This document shows, piece by piece, positions 52,095 to 60,687 of a DNA stretch of 64,000 nucleotides (position 1 is its first letter; every line of letters starts with the position of its first letter). The notes under the pieces were generated by a model. It did no database searches, was not told where the DNA came from, and saw only the letters and a list, made by a program, of their open reading frames with translations. Source of the stretch: Altererythrobacter sp. (GTDB lineage: Bacteria; Pseudomonadota; Alphaproteobacteria; Sphingomonadales; Sphingomonadaceae); NCBI GenBank assembly GCA_016793865.1, contig JAEULJ010000001.1, positions 789,496 through 853,495 on the forward strand, in the 5' to 3' direction. Both the position numbers and the translations under genes were made by a program.

Positions 52095-52131
52095 TGCTTC
52101 GACAGGCCCAGCGCGAGCGGGGCTAGGCAGC

Positions 52132-53613
52132 ATGGCGCTTGGTCCGCGTCTCGAAATCCGCCAGTCGCAATCGCTGGTGATGACGCCGCAGCTCCAGCAG
52201 GCGATCAAACTGCTGGCGCTCTCGAACCTCGAGCTCGAGACCCACATCGCCCAGGCCCTGGAAGCCAACCCTCTGCTCGAGATGGGCGAGGTGTCGCGCG
52301 AGGGGGGCGAGGAGCTTGGCGTCCCGGGTGAGCGCGAGGCGGAGCCGCTGATGGACAGCACCGGGGGTGAGGAGGCCCCCCTCGATGTCGAGAGAAGCGC
52401 GCTCGATCCCGAGGCAGCGCCCGGCGATGCCGACTGGAGCCGAGCGGCCGATGGCGGGGGCGCCGGTGGCGAACCGCCCGATCTCGAGAACCGCGGCAGC
52501 GGCGGGCCGACCCTGGCCGAGCATCTCCTAGACCAGATCGGCGCCGTTGCGGGGGATGCGCGCGAGGCCGCCATAGCCGCGCGCCTGGTGGGGGAGCTGG
52601 ACGAGGCGGGTTATTTCATCGGCGACATCATGGAGCTGGCGGTCGAGCTGGACCTGCCCCGCGCCGAGATCGAGCGCGGCCTCGCGCTGGTTCAGTCGCT
52701 CGATCCGACTGGCGTGGGCGCACGCAATCTGGCGGAATGCCTCGCGCTGCAGGCTCTGGAGGCGGACCGATATGATCCCTGCATGGCGCGGCTGATCGCT
52801 AATCTGGACATTCTGGGACGCGGCGATGTGGCGCGTCTCAAGCGGCTGTGCGACGTCGATGACGAGGATTTCGCCGATATGCTGGCCGAGCTGCGGGGCT
52901 ATGATCCGAAGCCCGGCCTGCGCTTCGGTGGGGGCGGCGAGGCGGCCGTCGTGCCCGATGTGCTGGTCAGCCCGGGGCGCGATGGCGGCTGGACCATCGC
53001 GCTCAACGAGGACAGCCTGCCGCGCCTGGTGGTCAACCGCGCCTATTACCTGGAATTGAAGGATGGCTGTACGGACAAGCGAAGCCAGGCGTGGCTGGGC
53101 GAACAGCTCGGCGAGGCGAACTGGCTGATCCGTGCCCTGGACCAGCGGGCGCGCACGATCCTGAAGGTCGCCGGCGAAATCGTTAAGCGGCAGGCCGGCT
53201 TCTTCCGGGAGGGGGTAACCGCGATGAAGCCGTTGATCCTGCGCGACGTGGCCGAGGCGATCGCCATGCATGAAAGCACCGTCAGCCGGGTCACCAGCAA
53301 CAAGTTCCTTTCCTGCCCGCGCGGCACCTTCGAGATGAAGTTCTTCTTCTCGAGCGGCGTGGGGCGCAGCGCGCCAGCCGGCGAGGACGCAGCGGGCGAT
53401 GGCGCCAGTTCCCAGGCGGTCAAGGCGCGGATCCGTGCGCTCGTCGAGGGCGAGCAGGGCGGGGCGATCCTTTCCGACGAGGCGCTGGTGGCACTGCTCA
53501 AGGCCGAAGGTTACGAACTGGCGCGCCGGACCGTGGCCAAATACCGCGAGGCGATCGGCATCGGGTCCTCCGCCGAACGCCGTCGCGCGCGCAAACTCGC
53601 CGGGGCGCTATAG
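52132..53613 (+). CDS. rpoN: RNA polymerase sigma-54 factor
   Basis: A 493-residue sigma-54. Region I, the glutamine- and leucine-rich activator-interacting part, begins LEIRQSQSLVMTPQLQQAIK. An acidic Region II (about 60-130) follows. The core-binding Region III contains LDPTGVGARNLAECLALQ. The DNA-binding helix-turn-helix (AIAMHESTVSRVTSNKFL) and the RpoN box ARRTVAKYRE close the protein. It directs transcription of enhancer-dependent genes. Start ATG 52132 lies 37 bases after lptB, so the two are co-transcribed. Confidence 0.97.
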   Translation: MALGPRLEIRQSQSLVMTPQLQQAIKLLALSNLELETHIAQALEANPLLEMGEVSREGGEELGVPGEREAEPLMDSTGGEEAPLDVERSALDPEAAPGDADWSRAADGGGAGGEPPDLENRGSGGPTLAEHLLDQIGAVAGDAREAAIAARLVGELDEAGYFIGDIMELAVELDLPRAEIERGLALVQSLDPTGVGARNLAECLALQALEADRYDPCMARLIANLDILGRGDVARLKRLCDVDDEDFADMLAELRGYDPKPGLRFGGGGEAAVVPDVLVSPGRDGGWTIALNEDSLPRLVVNRAYYLELKDGCTDKRSQAWLGEQLGEANWLIRALDQRARTILKVAGEIVKRQAGFFREGVTAMKPLILRDVAEAIAMHESTVSRVTSNKFLSCPRGTFEMKFFFSSGVGRSAPAGEDAAGDGASSQAVKARIRALVEGEQGGAILSDEALVALLKAEGYELARRTVAKYREAIGIGSSAERRRARKLAGAL

Positions 53614-53645
53614 CCGGCCGATATGACGGTAAATCTACTCGGGGG

Positions 53646-53693
53646 GATTCCCTCTTGCCACGGAAAAAGTTAACGCGGTTTACCTCACGTTAA
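53646..53693. promoter_or_regulatory. ctrA promoter region: GANTC site and CtrA-like boxes
   Basis: GATTC (a CcrM methylation site, GANTC) lies at 53646-53650. TTTA-N7-TTAA at 53679-53693 differs by one base from the CtrA box TTAA-N7-TTAA. Another TTAA at 53670-53673 begins an overlapping half-matching box. This mirrors the autoregulated, methylation-sensitive ctrA promoter known in Caulobacter. Confidence 0.6.
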
Positions 53694-53781
53694 CCTTTTC
53701 CGTTCAGAGGTTGGAGGATGAAACGGGCAGGGCCGCCAGTGTGGCGCTTCGCCATGCCGGACCGTCAGGGGGATAGCTTCA

Positions 53782-54477
53782 ATGCGCGTGCTGCTGATCG
53801 AGGATGAGCCGACCACTGCCAAGGCGATCGAGCTGATGCTCACCACCGAAGGCTTCAATGTCTATTCGACTGACCTGGGCGAAGAGGGCTTGGACCTGGG
53901 CAAGCTCTATGATTACGATATCATCCTGCTCGACCTGAACCTGCCCGATATGCACGGCTATGATGTGCTCAAGAAGCTGCGCGTCGCCAAGGTGCAGACG
54001 CCGGTGCTGATCCTGTCGGGCATTTCCGAAATGGACAGCAAGATCCGCAGCTTCGGCTTCGGGGCCGACGATTATGTGACCAAGCCCTTCCATCGCGAGG
54101 AGCTGGTCGCCCGCATTCACGCCGTGGTGCGCCGTTCCAAGGGGCACAGCCAGTCGGTCATCCGCACCGGCAAGCTTGCCGTCAATCTCGACACCAAGAC
54201 GGTGGAAGTCGATGCCGCCCGCGTCCACCTGACCGGCAAGGAATACGCGATGCTGGAGCTGCTTTCGCTCCGCAAGGGCACCACGCTGACCAAGGAAATG
54301 TTCCTGAACCACCTTTATGGCGGGATGGACGAGCCCGAGCTGAAGATCATCGACGTCTTCATCTGCAAGCTGCGCAAGAAACTGGCCCATGCCTGTGGCG
54401 GGGAAAACTACATCGAAACCGTCTGGGGCCGCGGCTATGTGCTGCGCGATCCGGGCGAGGAAGCCGAAGCGGCCTGA
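53782..54477 (+). CDS. ctrA: Cell-cycle response regulator CtrA
   Basis: A 231-residue OmpR-type regulator with the sequence of alphaproteobacterial CtrA. The receiver domain [20 protein letters not shown] has the phosphorylated Asp in [18 protein letters not shown] and the switch Lys in [10 protein letters not shown]. The winged-helix domain has [20 protein letters not shown] and the recognition region [13 protein letters not shown]. It controls cell-cycle, motility and envelope genes. The promoter shows CtrA-like boxes, suggesting autoregulation. It is followed by an intrinsic terminator, so it is monocistronic. A short upstream frame overlaps its start (see findings). Confidence 0.97.
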   Translation: MRVLLIEDEPTTAKAIELMLTTEGFNVYSTDLGEEGLDLGKLYDYDIILLDLNLPDMHGYDVLKKLRVAKVQTPVLILSGISEMDSKIRSFGFGADDYVTKPFHREELVARIHAVVRRSKGHSQSVIRTGKLAVNLDTKTVEVDAARVHLTGKEYAMLELLSLRKGTTLTKEMFLNHLYGGMDEPELKIIDVFICKLRKKLAHACGGENYIETVWGRGYVLRDPGEEAEAA

Positions 54478-54526
54478 AATCGCTGAAGACCTCACTGACC
54501 CTCCACTCAGGTTAGGCCGACAGCGG

Positions 54527-54559
54527 GGCGGCCGGATCTTCGGGTCCGGCCGCCTTTTT
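54527..54559 (+). terminator. Rho-independent terminator after ctrA
   Basis: A 10-bp perfect stem (54527-54536 with 54545-54554) has an 8-base loop and is followed by five T residues on the plus strand, 50 bases after the ctrA stop. The convergent aminotransferase gene ends just beyond it. Confidence 0.92.
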
Positions 54560-54569
54560 CGTGTCTTCA

Positions 54570-55766
54570 TCAGGCTCCGAACTGATCGAGCTCGATGCGC
54601 AAGGCGTTCAAGGCAGCGTCCACTTGCGCCGCGTCATTGAAGATGTGGGGCGATAGCCGGATTCCGTTAAACCAGCGCTTCTCGGCCATTTTGATGATGA
54701 TTCCATGGCGGCCGCGCATCCGATCACGCAGGATCCTGCTGTCGATGGCGTCGGGCAGGCGGGCGGCTACCAATGCGCTCGCCAGTTCGCCGCGACGCGG
54801 GCCGATCATGGAAAGATCGTCAAGCACGGCAAGGCCGGCGGAGATACGCGCCGCCAGCGCGGCGTTGTGCTGCTCGACCGCCTTCGTGCCCAGAGCGTCT
54901 ATCCGGTCGATGGCGAGGCCCAGGCCGACCATCAGTGGCGCCGGACCGGTTCCGGACGAATTGCCGCCGTAGTCGCGCGTCAACAGCCATTGTGGCGGTC
55001 CCAGACGTTCCTGAGCCGGGCGGGCGATGTACAGAAACCCCGTCCCCTTGAGTCCCATGAGCCATTTGTGCCCGCTGGCCGCATAGGCATCGCAGCCGAT
55101 CCGCCTAACATCGACGGGCATCTGGCCCACCGCCTGAGCGCCATCGACGATGCACAACGCACCCGCGTCGCGTGCGAGGCGCGCAATCGCGGCGACCGGC
55201 ATCCGCAGGCCGCTTGCGGACCCGACATGGCTGACGATTATGGCGCGAGTGCGCGGCCGCAGCGCCGCCGCGAACCGTGCGACGAGGGTCTCGGCGCTTG
55301 TCTGACCCAATGGAAGCGCAACGCGGTCGATGCCGATGCCGTCACGCGCGCCACGATACAACCAGCCGGTTTCGCCCCCCTCGTGTTCCTGATCGGTCAT
55401 CAGCACGCGATCGCCGGCGACCAGTGGAAGCGCCTGAGCCAGCTTGATCATTCCGTCTGTCGTACCAGAGGTTAGCAGCACCTCATCGGAGTCGCAGCCG
55501 ATCAGCGCCGCGACTTTGCCCCGCACCGCATCGGCCTGGGACACCACCGTATCGGGTTCGCGGCCATAGGTCATGCGGACCGGGTCGCGCTCGAGCCGCA
55601 TCCAGGCATCCGCCACCGCCGCGCGGACCGAAGCGGAGACGGGGCCGACCGATGCGGTGTTCAGGTGGATCAGGCCCGGCGCCAGTTCGAGGTCGAATGA
55701 CCTCGCCGCGATCACGCCGGCCTTCGCCCGCGCCAAGCCCGGCGCGATCGCAGCCGCTGCGAGCAA
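54570..55766 (-). CDS. Class V aminotransferase (isopenicillin-N-epimerase-like), damaged or non-standard start
   Basis: A PLP enzyme of about 398 residues. Family features: LIHLNTASVGPVSASVR, LLTSGTTDGMIKLAQAL, DQEHEGGETGW, VSHVGSASGLRMPV, VDGAQAVGQMPVDVRRIG and the cofactor Lys in ASGHKWLMGLKGTGFLY. It may remove sulfur, epimerise or transaminate; the substrate is unknown. The codons just upstream read RRN and, with the first residues (LLAAAAIAPGLARA), form a twin-arginine export signal. However, no ATG or GTG lies between it and an in-frame TAA at 55832-55830; TTG 55766 is the only formal start. An ATG at 55838 is followed by one codon and then that stop. The gene may be inactivated at its 5' end. 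Confidence 0.75.
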   Translation of the reverse strand: MLAAAAIAPGLARAKAGVIAARSFDLELAPGLIHLNTASVGPVSASVRAAVADAWMRLERDPVRMTYGREPDTVVSQADAVRGKVAALIGCDSDEVLLTSGTTDGMIKLAQALPLVAGDRVLMTDQEHEGGETGWLYRGARDGIGIDRVALPLGQTSAETLVARFAAALRPRTRAIIVSHVGSASGLRMPVAAIARLARDAGALCIVDGAQAVGQMPVDVRRIGCDAYAASGHKWLMGLKGTGFLYIARPAQERLGPPQWLLTRDYGGNSSGTGPAPLMVGLGLAIDRIDALGTKAVEQHNAALAARISAGLAVLDDLSMIGPRRGELASALVAARLPDAIDSRILRDRMRGRHGIIIKMAEKRWFNGIRLSPHIFNDAAQVDAALNALRIELDQFGA

Positions 55767-55903
55767 ATTTCTGCGTGTGATGTCCGCCGTGGCGAAGACA
55801 GCCCCCGAGCCGCACTCACCGCTGGCAGCTTAGGCCATCGCGGCCTTCAAGACAAGGCGCGCGCGATTGACGCGCTTGGCGGCGGCTGTCACGGCCGCCC
55901 GCG

Positions 55904-56605
55904 ATGACCGCGCACAAGCCTGGCGATCCCACCACGCTCAACCGCCTCTATGGCCGCAGCCAGGGCAAGCCCCTGCGGGCGGGGCAGCAAGCGCTGCTGG
56001 AGACGCTGCTGCCGCGGATCGCGGTGCCCGCAGAGGGTGAGGTGAGCGCGGAGCGGCTGTTCGGCCGCGACTTGCCGCTGCATTTGGAGATCGGTTTCGG
56101 AGGGGGGGAGCACCTGGCCTCGCGGGCCGATCTGCTGCCCGACCACGGCTTCATCGGTGCCGAGCCCTTCGTGAACGGTGTCGCCCAGGCGCTGGTCCAT
56201 GTCCGCGACGGCAGCCTTGCCAATGTCCGCATCCATGCTGGCGATGCGCTGGAAGTGCTGCGCCGTGTGCCGGATGGCGCGCTGACCATGCTCTACCTGC
56301 TCCATCCCGACCCCTGGCCCAAGGCTCGCCACGCCAAGCGGCGGATGATGAACGATGGGCCGGTGCGCCTGATGGCCGACAAGCTCAAGCCCGGCGGGGA
56401 GCTGCGTTTCGGCACCGATCACCCGGTCTATCTGCGCCACGCCCTGATGGTGATGCGCCGGTTCGCGAATGAGTTCGAATGGCTGGCCGAGGGGCCCGAG
56501 AGCTGGCGGCAACGCCCGTCCGGCTGGCCCGAGACGCGCTACGAGCACAAGGCCCGTACGGTCTATGGGCACGAGGTCTGGTACTTCCGCTACCGGCGCA
56601 GGTAG
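55904..56605 (+). CDS. trmB: tRNA (guanine-N7-)-methyltransferase
   Basis: A 233-residue TrmB. The family blocks are LHLEIGFGGGEHLASRA (SAM motif I), FIGAEPFVNGVAQAL, MLYLLHPDPWPKARHAKRR (the PDPWPK signature) and ELRFGTDHPVYL. It methylates G46 of tRNA variable loops using SAM. An N-terminal LNRLYGRSQGKPLR segment is typical of alphaproteobacterial members. Start ATG 55904; it is divergent from the damaged aminotransferase gene. Confidence 0.96.
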   Translation: MTAHKPGDPTTLNRLYGRSQGKPLRAGQQALLETLLPRIAVPAEGEVSAERLFGRDLPLHLEIGFGGGEHLASRADLLPDHGFIGAEPFVNGVAQALVHVRDGSLANVRIHAGDALEVLRRVPDGALTMLYLLHPDPWPKARHAKRRMMNDGPVRLMADKLKPGGELRFGTDHPVYLRHALMVMRRFANEFEWLAEGPESWRQRPSGWPETRYEHKARTVYGHEVWYFRYRRR

Positions 56606-56684
56606 AGCCAGGAGCGAACGCGAAAAGCCATTCCGTTCGGAGCGGCATCGAGCGCCGTGGGACCCACTGCGCGATCGCTCGCGG

Positions 56685-57473
56685 CTATTCAGGCTTCGCG
56701 GCGATATAGAGCGATGTCGCGCACAGCCCTTCGGCGAGACCGCCGAAATCGCGATCCACCATGTCCGCGATTTCGTCGAGGAAGCGCTCGCGCGCAGGGG
56801 CGTCGAGTACGTGCACGAACGAGAAGGTCGCGCATAATGCGCGCGCCTCGGCCGGGGTGAAGCTTCGTGGCCGTTCGAAGACGGACTGCTCCGCCTCCAC
56901 GAAGCCGGCGGCGCGAAGCGAGGCGAGGTGATGCTGGCTGTCGAAGGCGTAATGCATACCCGAGCGGTAGGATGGCGGAAGCGCAACCGCCTTCTCCGCC
57001 AGCAGCGCGGACAGGCGCTCACTGAAGGGATCGCCCTGCAATCCGTGGCCGAAATAGCTGTTCCACCACACTGCCCAGGTGCCGCCCGGCACCAGCAGTT
57101 CCATGATCCGGTGGAGCGCCGCTTCCGCATCCAGCCAGTGGAACGCGGCCGCACAGGCCATCAGGTCGAACGGCCCGTCGACCGCGACCTCGGGGAAGGG
57201 GGCACAGATGACCTGGGCGCCCAACGGCTCGTAGCGATCGCCGAGGAAGGCCGCCATGCCCGGGTCCGCCTCGACAAGCACGAGGGAGCGCGGCTCGAGC
57301 GTTCGCAGACCGGCGGTGGCGAGCCCGGTGCCCGCGCCGATCTCCAGAGTTCGAGGCCGCGCGGAAGTGCGGCTGGCGATGGCCGCGTAGAGAGCTGCCG
57401 GATAATCCGATCGGGAACTGTCGTATCCGGCAGCGTCCTGCCCGAACACCGACCGCCCGACGCTGCGATCCAT
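56685..57473 (-). CDS. SAM-dependent methyltransferase (class I, type 11/25-like)
   Basis: A 262-residue Rossmann-fold methyltransferase. SAM motif I is TLEIGAGTGLATAGL, preceded by the N-terminal FGQDAAGYDSSRSDYPAALY typical of small-molecule methyltransferases. The acidic post-I strand is VLVEADPGMAAFL and the motif IV region is DLMACAAAFHWLD. The C-terminal half contains SFTPAEARALCATFSFVHVL. Substrate is unknown. ATG 57473 opens the conserved domain. It is probably downstream of nothing else: the large TonB receptor gene ends 79 bases before its start on the same strand. Confidence 0.85.
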   Translation of the reverse strand: MDRSVGRSVFGQDAAGYDSSRSDYPAALYAAIASRTSARPRTLEIGAGTGLATAGLRTLEPRSLVLVEADPGMAAFLGDRYEPLGAQVICAPFPEVAVDGPFDLMACAAAFHWLDAEAALHRIMELLVPGGTWAVWWNSYFGHGLQGDPFSERLSALLAEKAVALPPSYRSGMHYAFDSQHHLASLRAAGFVEAEQSVFERPRSFTPAEARALCATFSFVHVLDAPARERFLDEIADMVDRDFGGLAEGLCATSLYIAAKPE

Positions 57474-57551
57474 CGGGGCCCTTTGCCGGCCGCCCGCCCC
57501 GCCGCTTGGGTCCTCACGCATGGCGAGGGCCCAAGGGCACGGCGGCCTCGA

Positions 57552-60500
57552 TCACAGCTTGACCTTGATCGAGGCGAAGAAGGTCCGTCCGATAACGTCA
57601 TACGTCGCCGCATCGGTGGTAAGCGGAGAGGCGCTGATGAAGGGCGGCGTCTTGTCAGCCAGGTTCGTGACCCCCAACCCGAAGGTGAACTGATCGGAGA
57701 TGTCGAACTGCGCCAGCAGATCGAAGTAGTTGTAGGCGGGAACCCCCGGCGTGGTGGAGGCGGGATTGGCCAGGAGATCGGCATGGATCATCTTCGAGAT
57801 GTGCCGCCAGTTGAGGGTGACGCTGAAGTCTTCGGCGCCATAGGCAAGGCTGGTGTTGCTCTTCCAGCGCGGGTGCGAGATGCCGCCTCCGACGCCGCCG
57901 AAGCCGGCGCTGCCCGAGTAGTTGTAGGTCGGGGAGCCGAGCAGCCCCGCGACCGTGTATTTGTCGAGATAGGACACCGTGGAACGCAGCTCGAGGTTGC
58001 TTCCCGTGGCCATGCCCATTTCGCCGAGCGCGACCCTCCAGTTCAGCTGGGCGTCGATCCCGGAAACGGTATAGGTCGCGAAGTTGAACAGCCCCTGCCG
58101 GCCCAGCGTGATCTGGCCGGTGGCGCCATCGCGGGTGATCCGCTGGCAATAGGCGTTGCCGACCGAATAGGCCGGGTTGCTGGCGCCATCGGAATTGAAG
58201 CAGCGCGGCAGGATGTCGGACAGCAGCAGCGATCCGATCGCGTCCTTGATGCGGATATTGTAGTAATCGACCGAGAGCTGGAAGCGGTCGAACACCGGGC
58301 CACCAAGGTTGGGCGTGAACACCGCGCCGAAGGAATAGGTGGTCGCGCGCTCCGGCGTGAGGCCGGGGTTGCTGCCGTCCTGCCCGGCCACGGTGGAAAT
58401 GCCATAGGTGTATGTCGGGAAGATCGCTGTTGGAACGCCCTGGGCCTGGCACAGCGCCTGAACCTGCGCGGCGTTCGATCCGGTACGGTAGATACTGCCC
58501 ACCGCGCAGGGATCGCCGGCATTTGGCCCGGTGCCGATCGGTAGCTGGGCGACCGAGGTGGGGCCGAAGAGGTTGCCAAGGCTCGGCGCGCGGATCGCGA
58601 CCGAGTAGCTGCCGCGCAGCAGCAGCGGATCGATCGGGCGCCAGGTCAGGTCGGCCTTGTAGGTGTGCTGCCCGCCGAAGAGGCTGTAGTCCGAATAGCG
58701 ATAGCCCAGATTGGCGGTCAGCTCCTGGAAGAAAGGCGTATCCTTCAGGATCGGCACCAGCAGCTCGGCGAAGGCTTCCTTGACGCGCTGTTCGCCGGAG
58801 GCGGCGCTCACGAAGCCATAGCCGATCGAATCATTCGTGCGCAGCGTGTCGGCGGGCACGTAGTCGAACCTTGTCTCGCGATAGTCGGCGCCGATGGCGA
58901 AGGACAGATCGCCCCCCGGCAGGGTGAACAGCGGCCCCTGGATCGTGGCCTCGACGATTCTCTGTGACTGGGTGTTGGTGTTGGTGTTCGTCCGCCCCAC
59001 ATAGGCGAGGCACGCCGCGCTTACCGGTGCGGTTCCGAAGGGATTGATCGCGTAGCCGGAGCAGCCGGAATAGGTCGAGGTTCCGTTGAGGACGGTGTTG
59101 ATCGCCGAGTTGCTGACATCGCCATACATGACGTTGACGAACTGCGACTTGCCGTAGGATCCGTAGATGTTGAACCGCAGGTCGGTCCCCGGGATTGACC
59201 CTTCGAGGCCAGCGAGGGCCTGCCAGACGTCGTATTTGAAGGTCTCGAGCCGGTTGCCGAACGCCGTCAGGAGCTTGGTGACCACCAGATTGCCGTTCGT
59301 CGGCACGCTGGAGGCCAGAATCTGCTGGAGCGCGGGATTGCCGGTGATGAAGGGGTTGTTGCGCGGCACGATGAGCGGCGCGGATGGCTTGCTCGATCCG
59401 GCGCCGGTCTGGCTCAGCGCCTCCGACCGCATATAGCCGAACTGGCTGTAGAACGAGATGTCGTCGGTCAGGTCGTAGGTGATCTTGGTGAAGGCATTGT
59501 AGCGCGTCAGCGGCACCTGCACCGCGAAATACTGGCCCAGGGCGACCTGCACCTGACGGCAGTTCGGGCTGATGTTCAGGCCCAGCGTGCCATTGCCGAG
59601 GCCGCGATAGTTCTGGACGCAATTGGTGCCGGCCAGTGTGGTGAAGATCGACCCATCGTTGTTCACGCCGATAGCGCCGGGATAGAGCGCGCCTGCGGCG
59701 ATCGGAGTGGTCCCCGGATATGTCGCCAGCACGGCGTTCACCGCCGCCGTGGTCGGCGCGCTCCCGCCGTAGTTGCCGGCTCCGATTATCCCTTCCGGAG
59801 GTCTGGCGAGCTGACGGATGTTGGCGAAGAACGGACGGTCGCGGCCCTCGACGGTATCGCGATCGGCATATTCGAGCGCGAAGAGAAACCGCCCCCGATC
59901 GTCGGCGAAGGTCGACCCGAAGGCGGCCGCCAGGCTGGTGGTCGCGCCATCGCCCTGACCCGTGATGCTGCGCTTGGCGGTCAGTTCGAGCCCGTCCATT
60001 CGGGGCCGGAGCTTGAAATTGACGACGCCGGCGACGGCATCCGAACCATAGGTCGCGGAGGCGCCGCCGGTGATGACCTCCACCGAGCCGATCAGTGAAC
60101 TCGGGATGGTGTTGAGATCGATCGCACCGTCAGGCGATGAGGCCATCAGGCGCCGCCCGTCGAGCAGGACGAGCGAGCGATTGGGGCCGAGGCCACGCAG
60201 ATCGCTGTAGGATTGCCCGCCGGAAAATCCGATCGTCCCCTGGCTGTCGCCCACCTCCGCGGCGCCCTGCGCACCGGAAAATTGCGGCAACTGGCCGATG
60301 ATCTTGTCGAGCGAGGGCGAGGCCGTGCTGCCGAGGACGCTGGCATCGACGGTCGAGATCGGGCTCGACGAGGTCGCGTCGCGCCGCGAGATGAGCGACC
60401 CGGTCACGACGATGACGTTCGAATCCTCGCTGGCCGCGGCCGTCGCGTCATCCTGGGGCGCCGCGGTGTCGGCCGCTTCGGTGTCCTGCGCCATTGCCGG

Positions 60501-60581
60501 CGCGGGGAGGAGGGCGCTGGCGGCACCCACCAGAAGGGCCAGCTGCGACACCTTCCACGCTTGCTGAATTGATGTCCTCAC
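57552..60581 (-). CDS. TonB-dependent outer-membrane receptor
   Basis: A 1009-residue receptor, start GTG 60581 behind AGGGAGAGGAT. The signal peptide (VSQLALLVGAASALLPAPAM) ends at AMA-QD. The TonB-box-like SNVIVVTGSLISRRD is followed by a plug domain with DLRGLGPNRSLVLLDGRRLM and VEVITGGASATYGSDAVAG. The long barrel ends in the aromatic-rich outer-membrane signature (FFASIKVKL). It is the last gene of the minus-strand run HK, solute-binding lipoprotein, CitMHS and receptor, which suggests that it brings (metal-)citrate or a related carboxylate into the periplasm. Confidence 0.93.
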   Translation of the reverse strand: MRTSIQQAWKVSQLALLVGAASALLPAPAMAQDTEAADTAAPQDDATAAASEDSNVIVVTGSLISRRDATSSSPISTVDASVLGSTASPSLDKIIGQLPQFSGAQGAAEVGDSQGTIGFSGGQSYSDLRGLGPNRSLVLLDGRRLMASSPDGAIDLNTIPSSLIGSVEVITGGASATYGSDAVAGVVNFKLRPRMDGLELTAKRSITGQGDGATTSLAAAFGSTFADDRGRFLFALEYADRDTVEGRDRPFFANIRQLARPPEGIIGAGNYGGSAPTTAAVNAVLATYPGTTPIAAGALYPGAIGVNNDGSIFTTLAGTNCVQNYRGLGNGTLGLNISPNCRQVQVALGQYFAVQVPLTRYNAFTKITYDLTDDISFYSQFGYMRSEALSQTGAGSSKPSAPLIVPRNNPFITGNPALQQILASSVPTNGNLVVTKLLTAFGNRLETFKYDVWQALAGLEGSIPGTDLRFNIYGSYGKSQFVNVMYGDVSNSAINTVLNGTSTYSGCSGYAINPFGTAPVSAACLAYVGRTNTNTNTQSQRIVEATIQGPLFTLPGGDLSFAIGADYRETRFDYVPADTLRTNDSIGYGFVSAASGEQRVKEAFAELLVPILKDTPFFQELTANLGYRYSDYSLFGGQHTYKADLTWRPIDPLLLRGSYSVAIRAPSLGNLFGPTSVAQLPIGTGPNAGDPCAVGSIYRTGSNAAQVQALCQAQGVPTAIFPTYTYGISTVAGQDGSNPGLTPERATTYSFGAVFTPNLGGPVFDRFQLSVDYYNIRIKDAIGSLLLSDILPRCFNSDGASNPAYSVGNAYCQRITRDGATGQITLGRQGLFNFATYTVSGIDAQLNWRVALGEMGMATGSNLELRSTVSYLDKYTVAGLLGSPTYNYSGSAGFGGVGGGISHPRWKSNTSLAYGAEDFSVTLNWRHISKMIHADLLANPASTTPGVPAYNYFDLLAQFDISDQFTFGLGVTNLADKTPPFISASPLTTDAATYDVIGRTFFASIKVKL

Positions 60582-60687
60582 CGATCCTCTCCCTTTTCCG
60601 GGGCCGCTTTCACGCAGCCTCCGTGCGAATCATTGCCTAGCAAGCGATGCTGTCGGCTACCTTTCGTCACCTGGTGCCAAGGCACCG

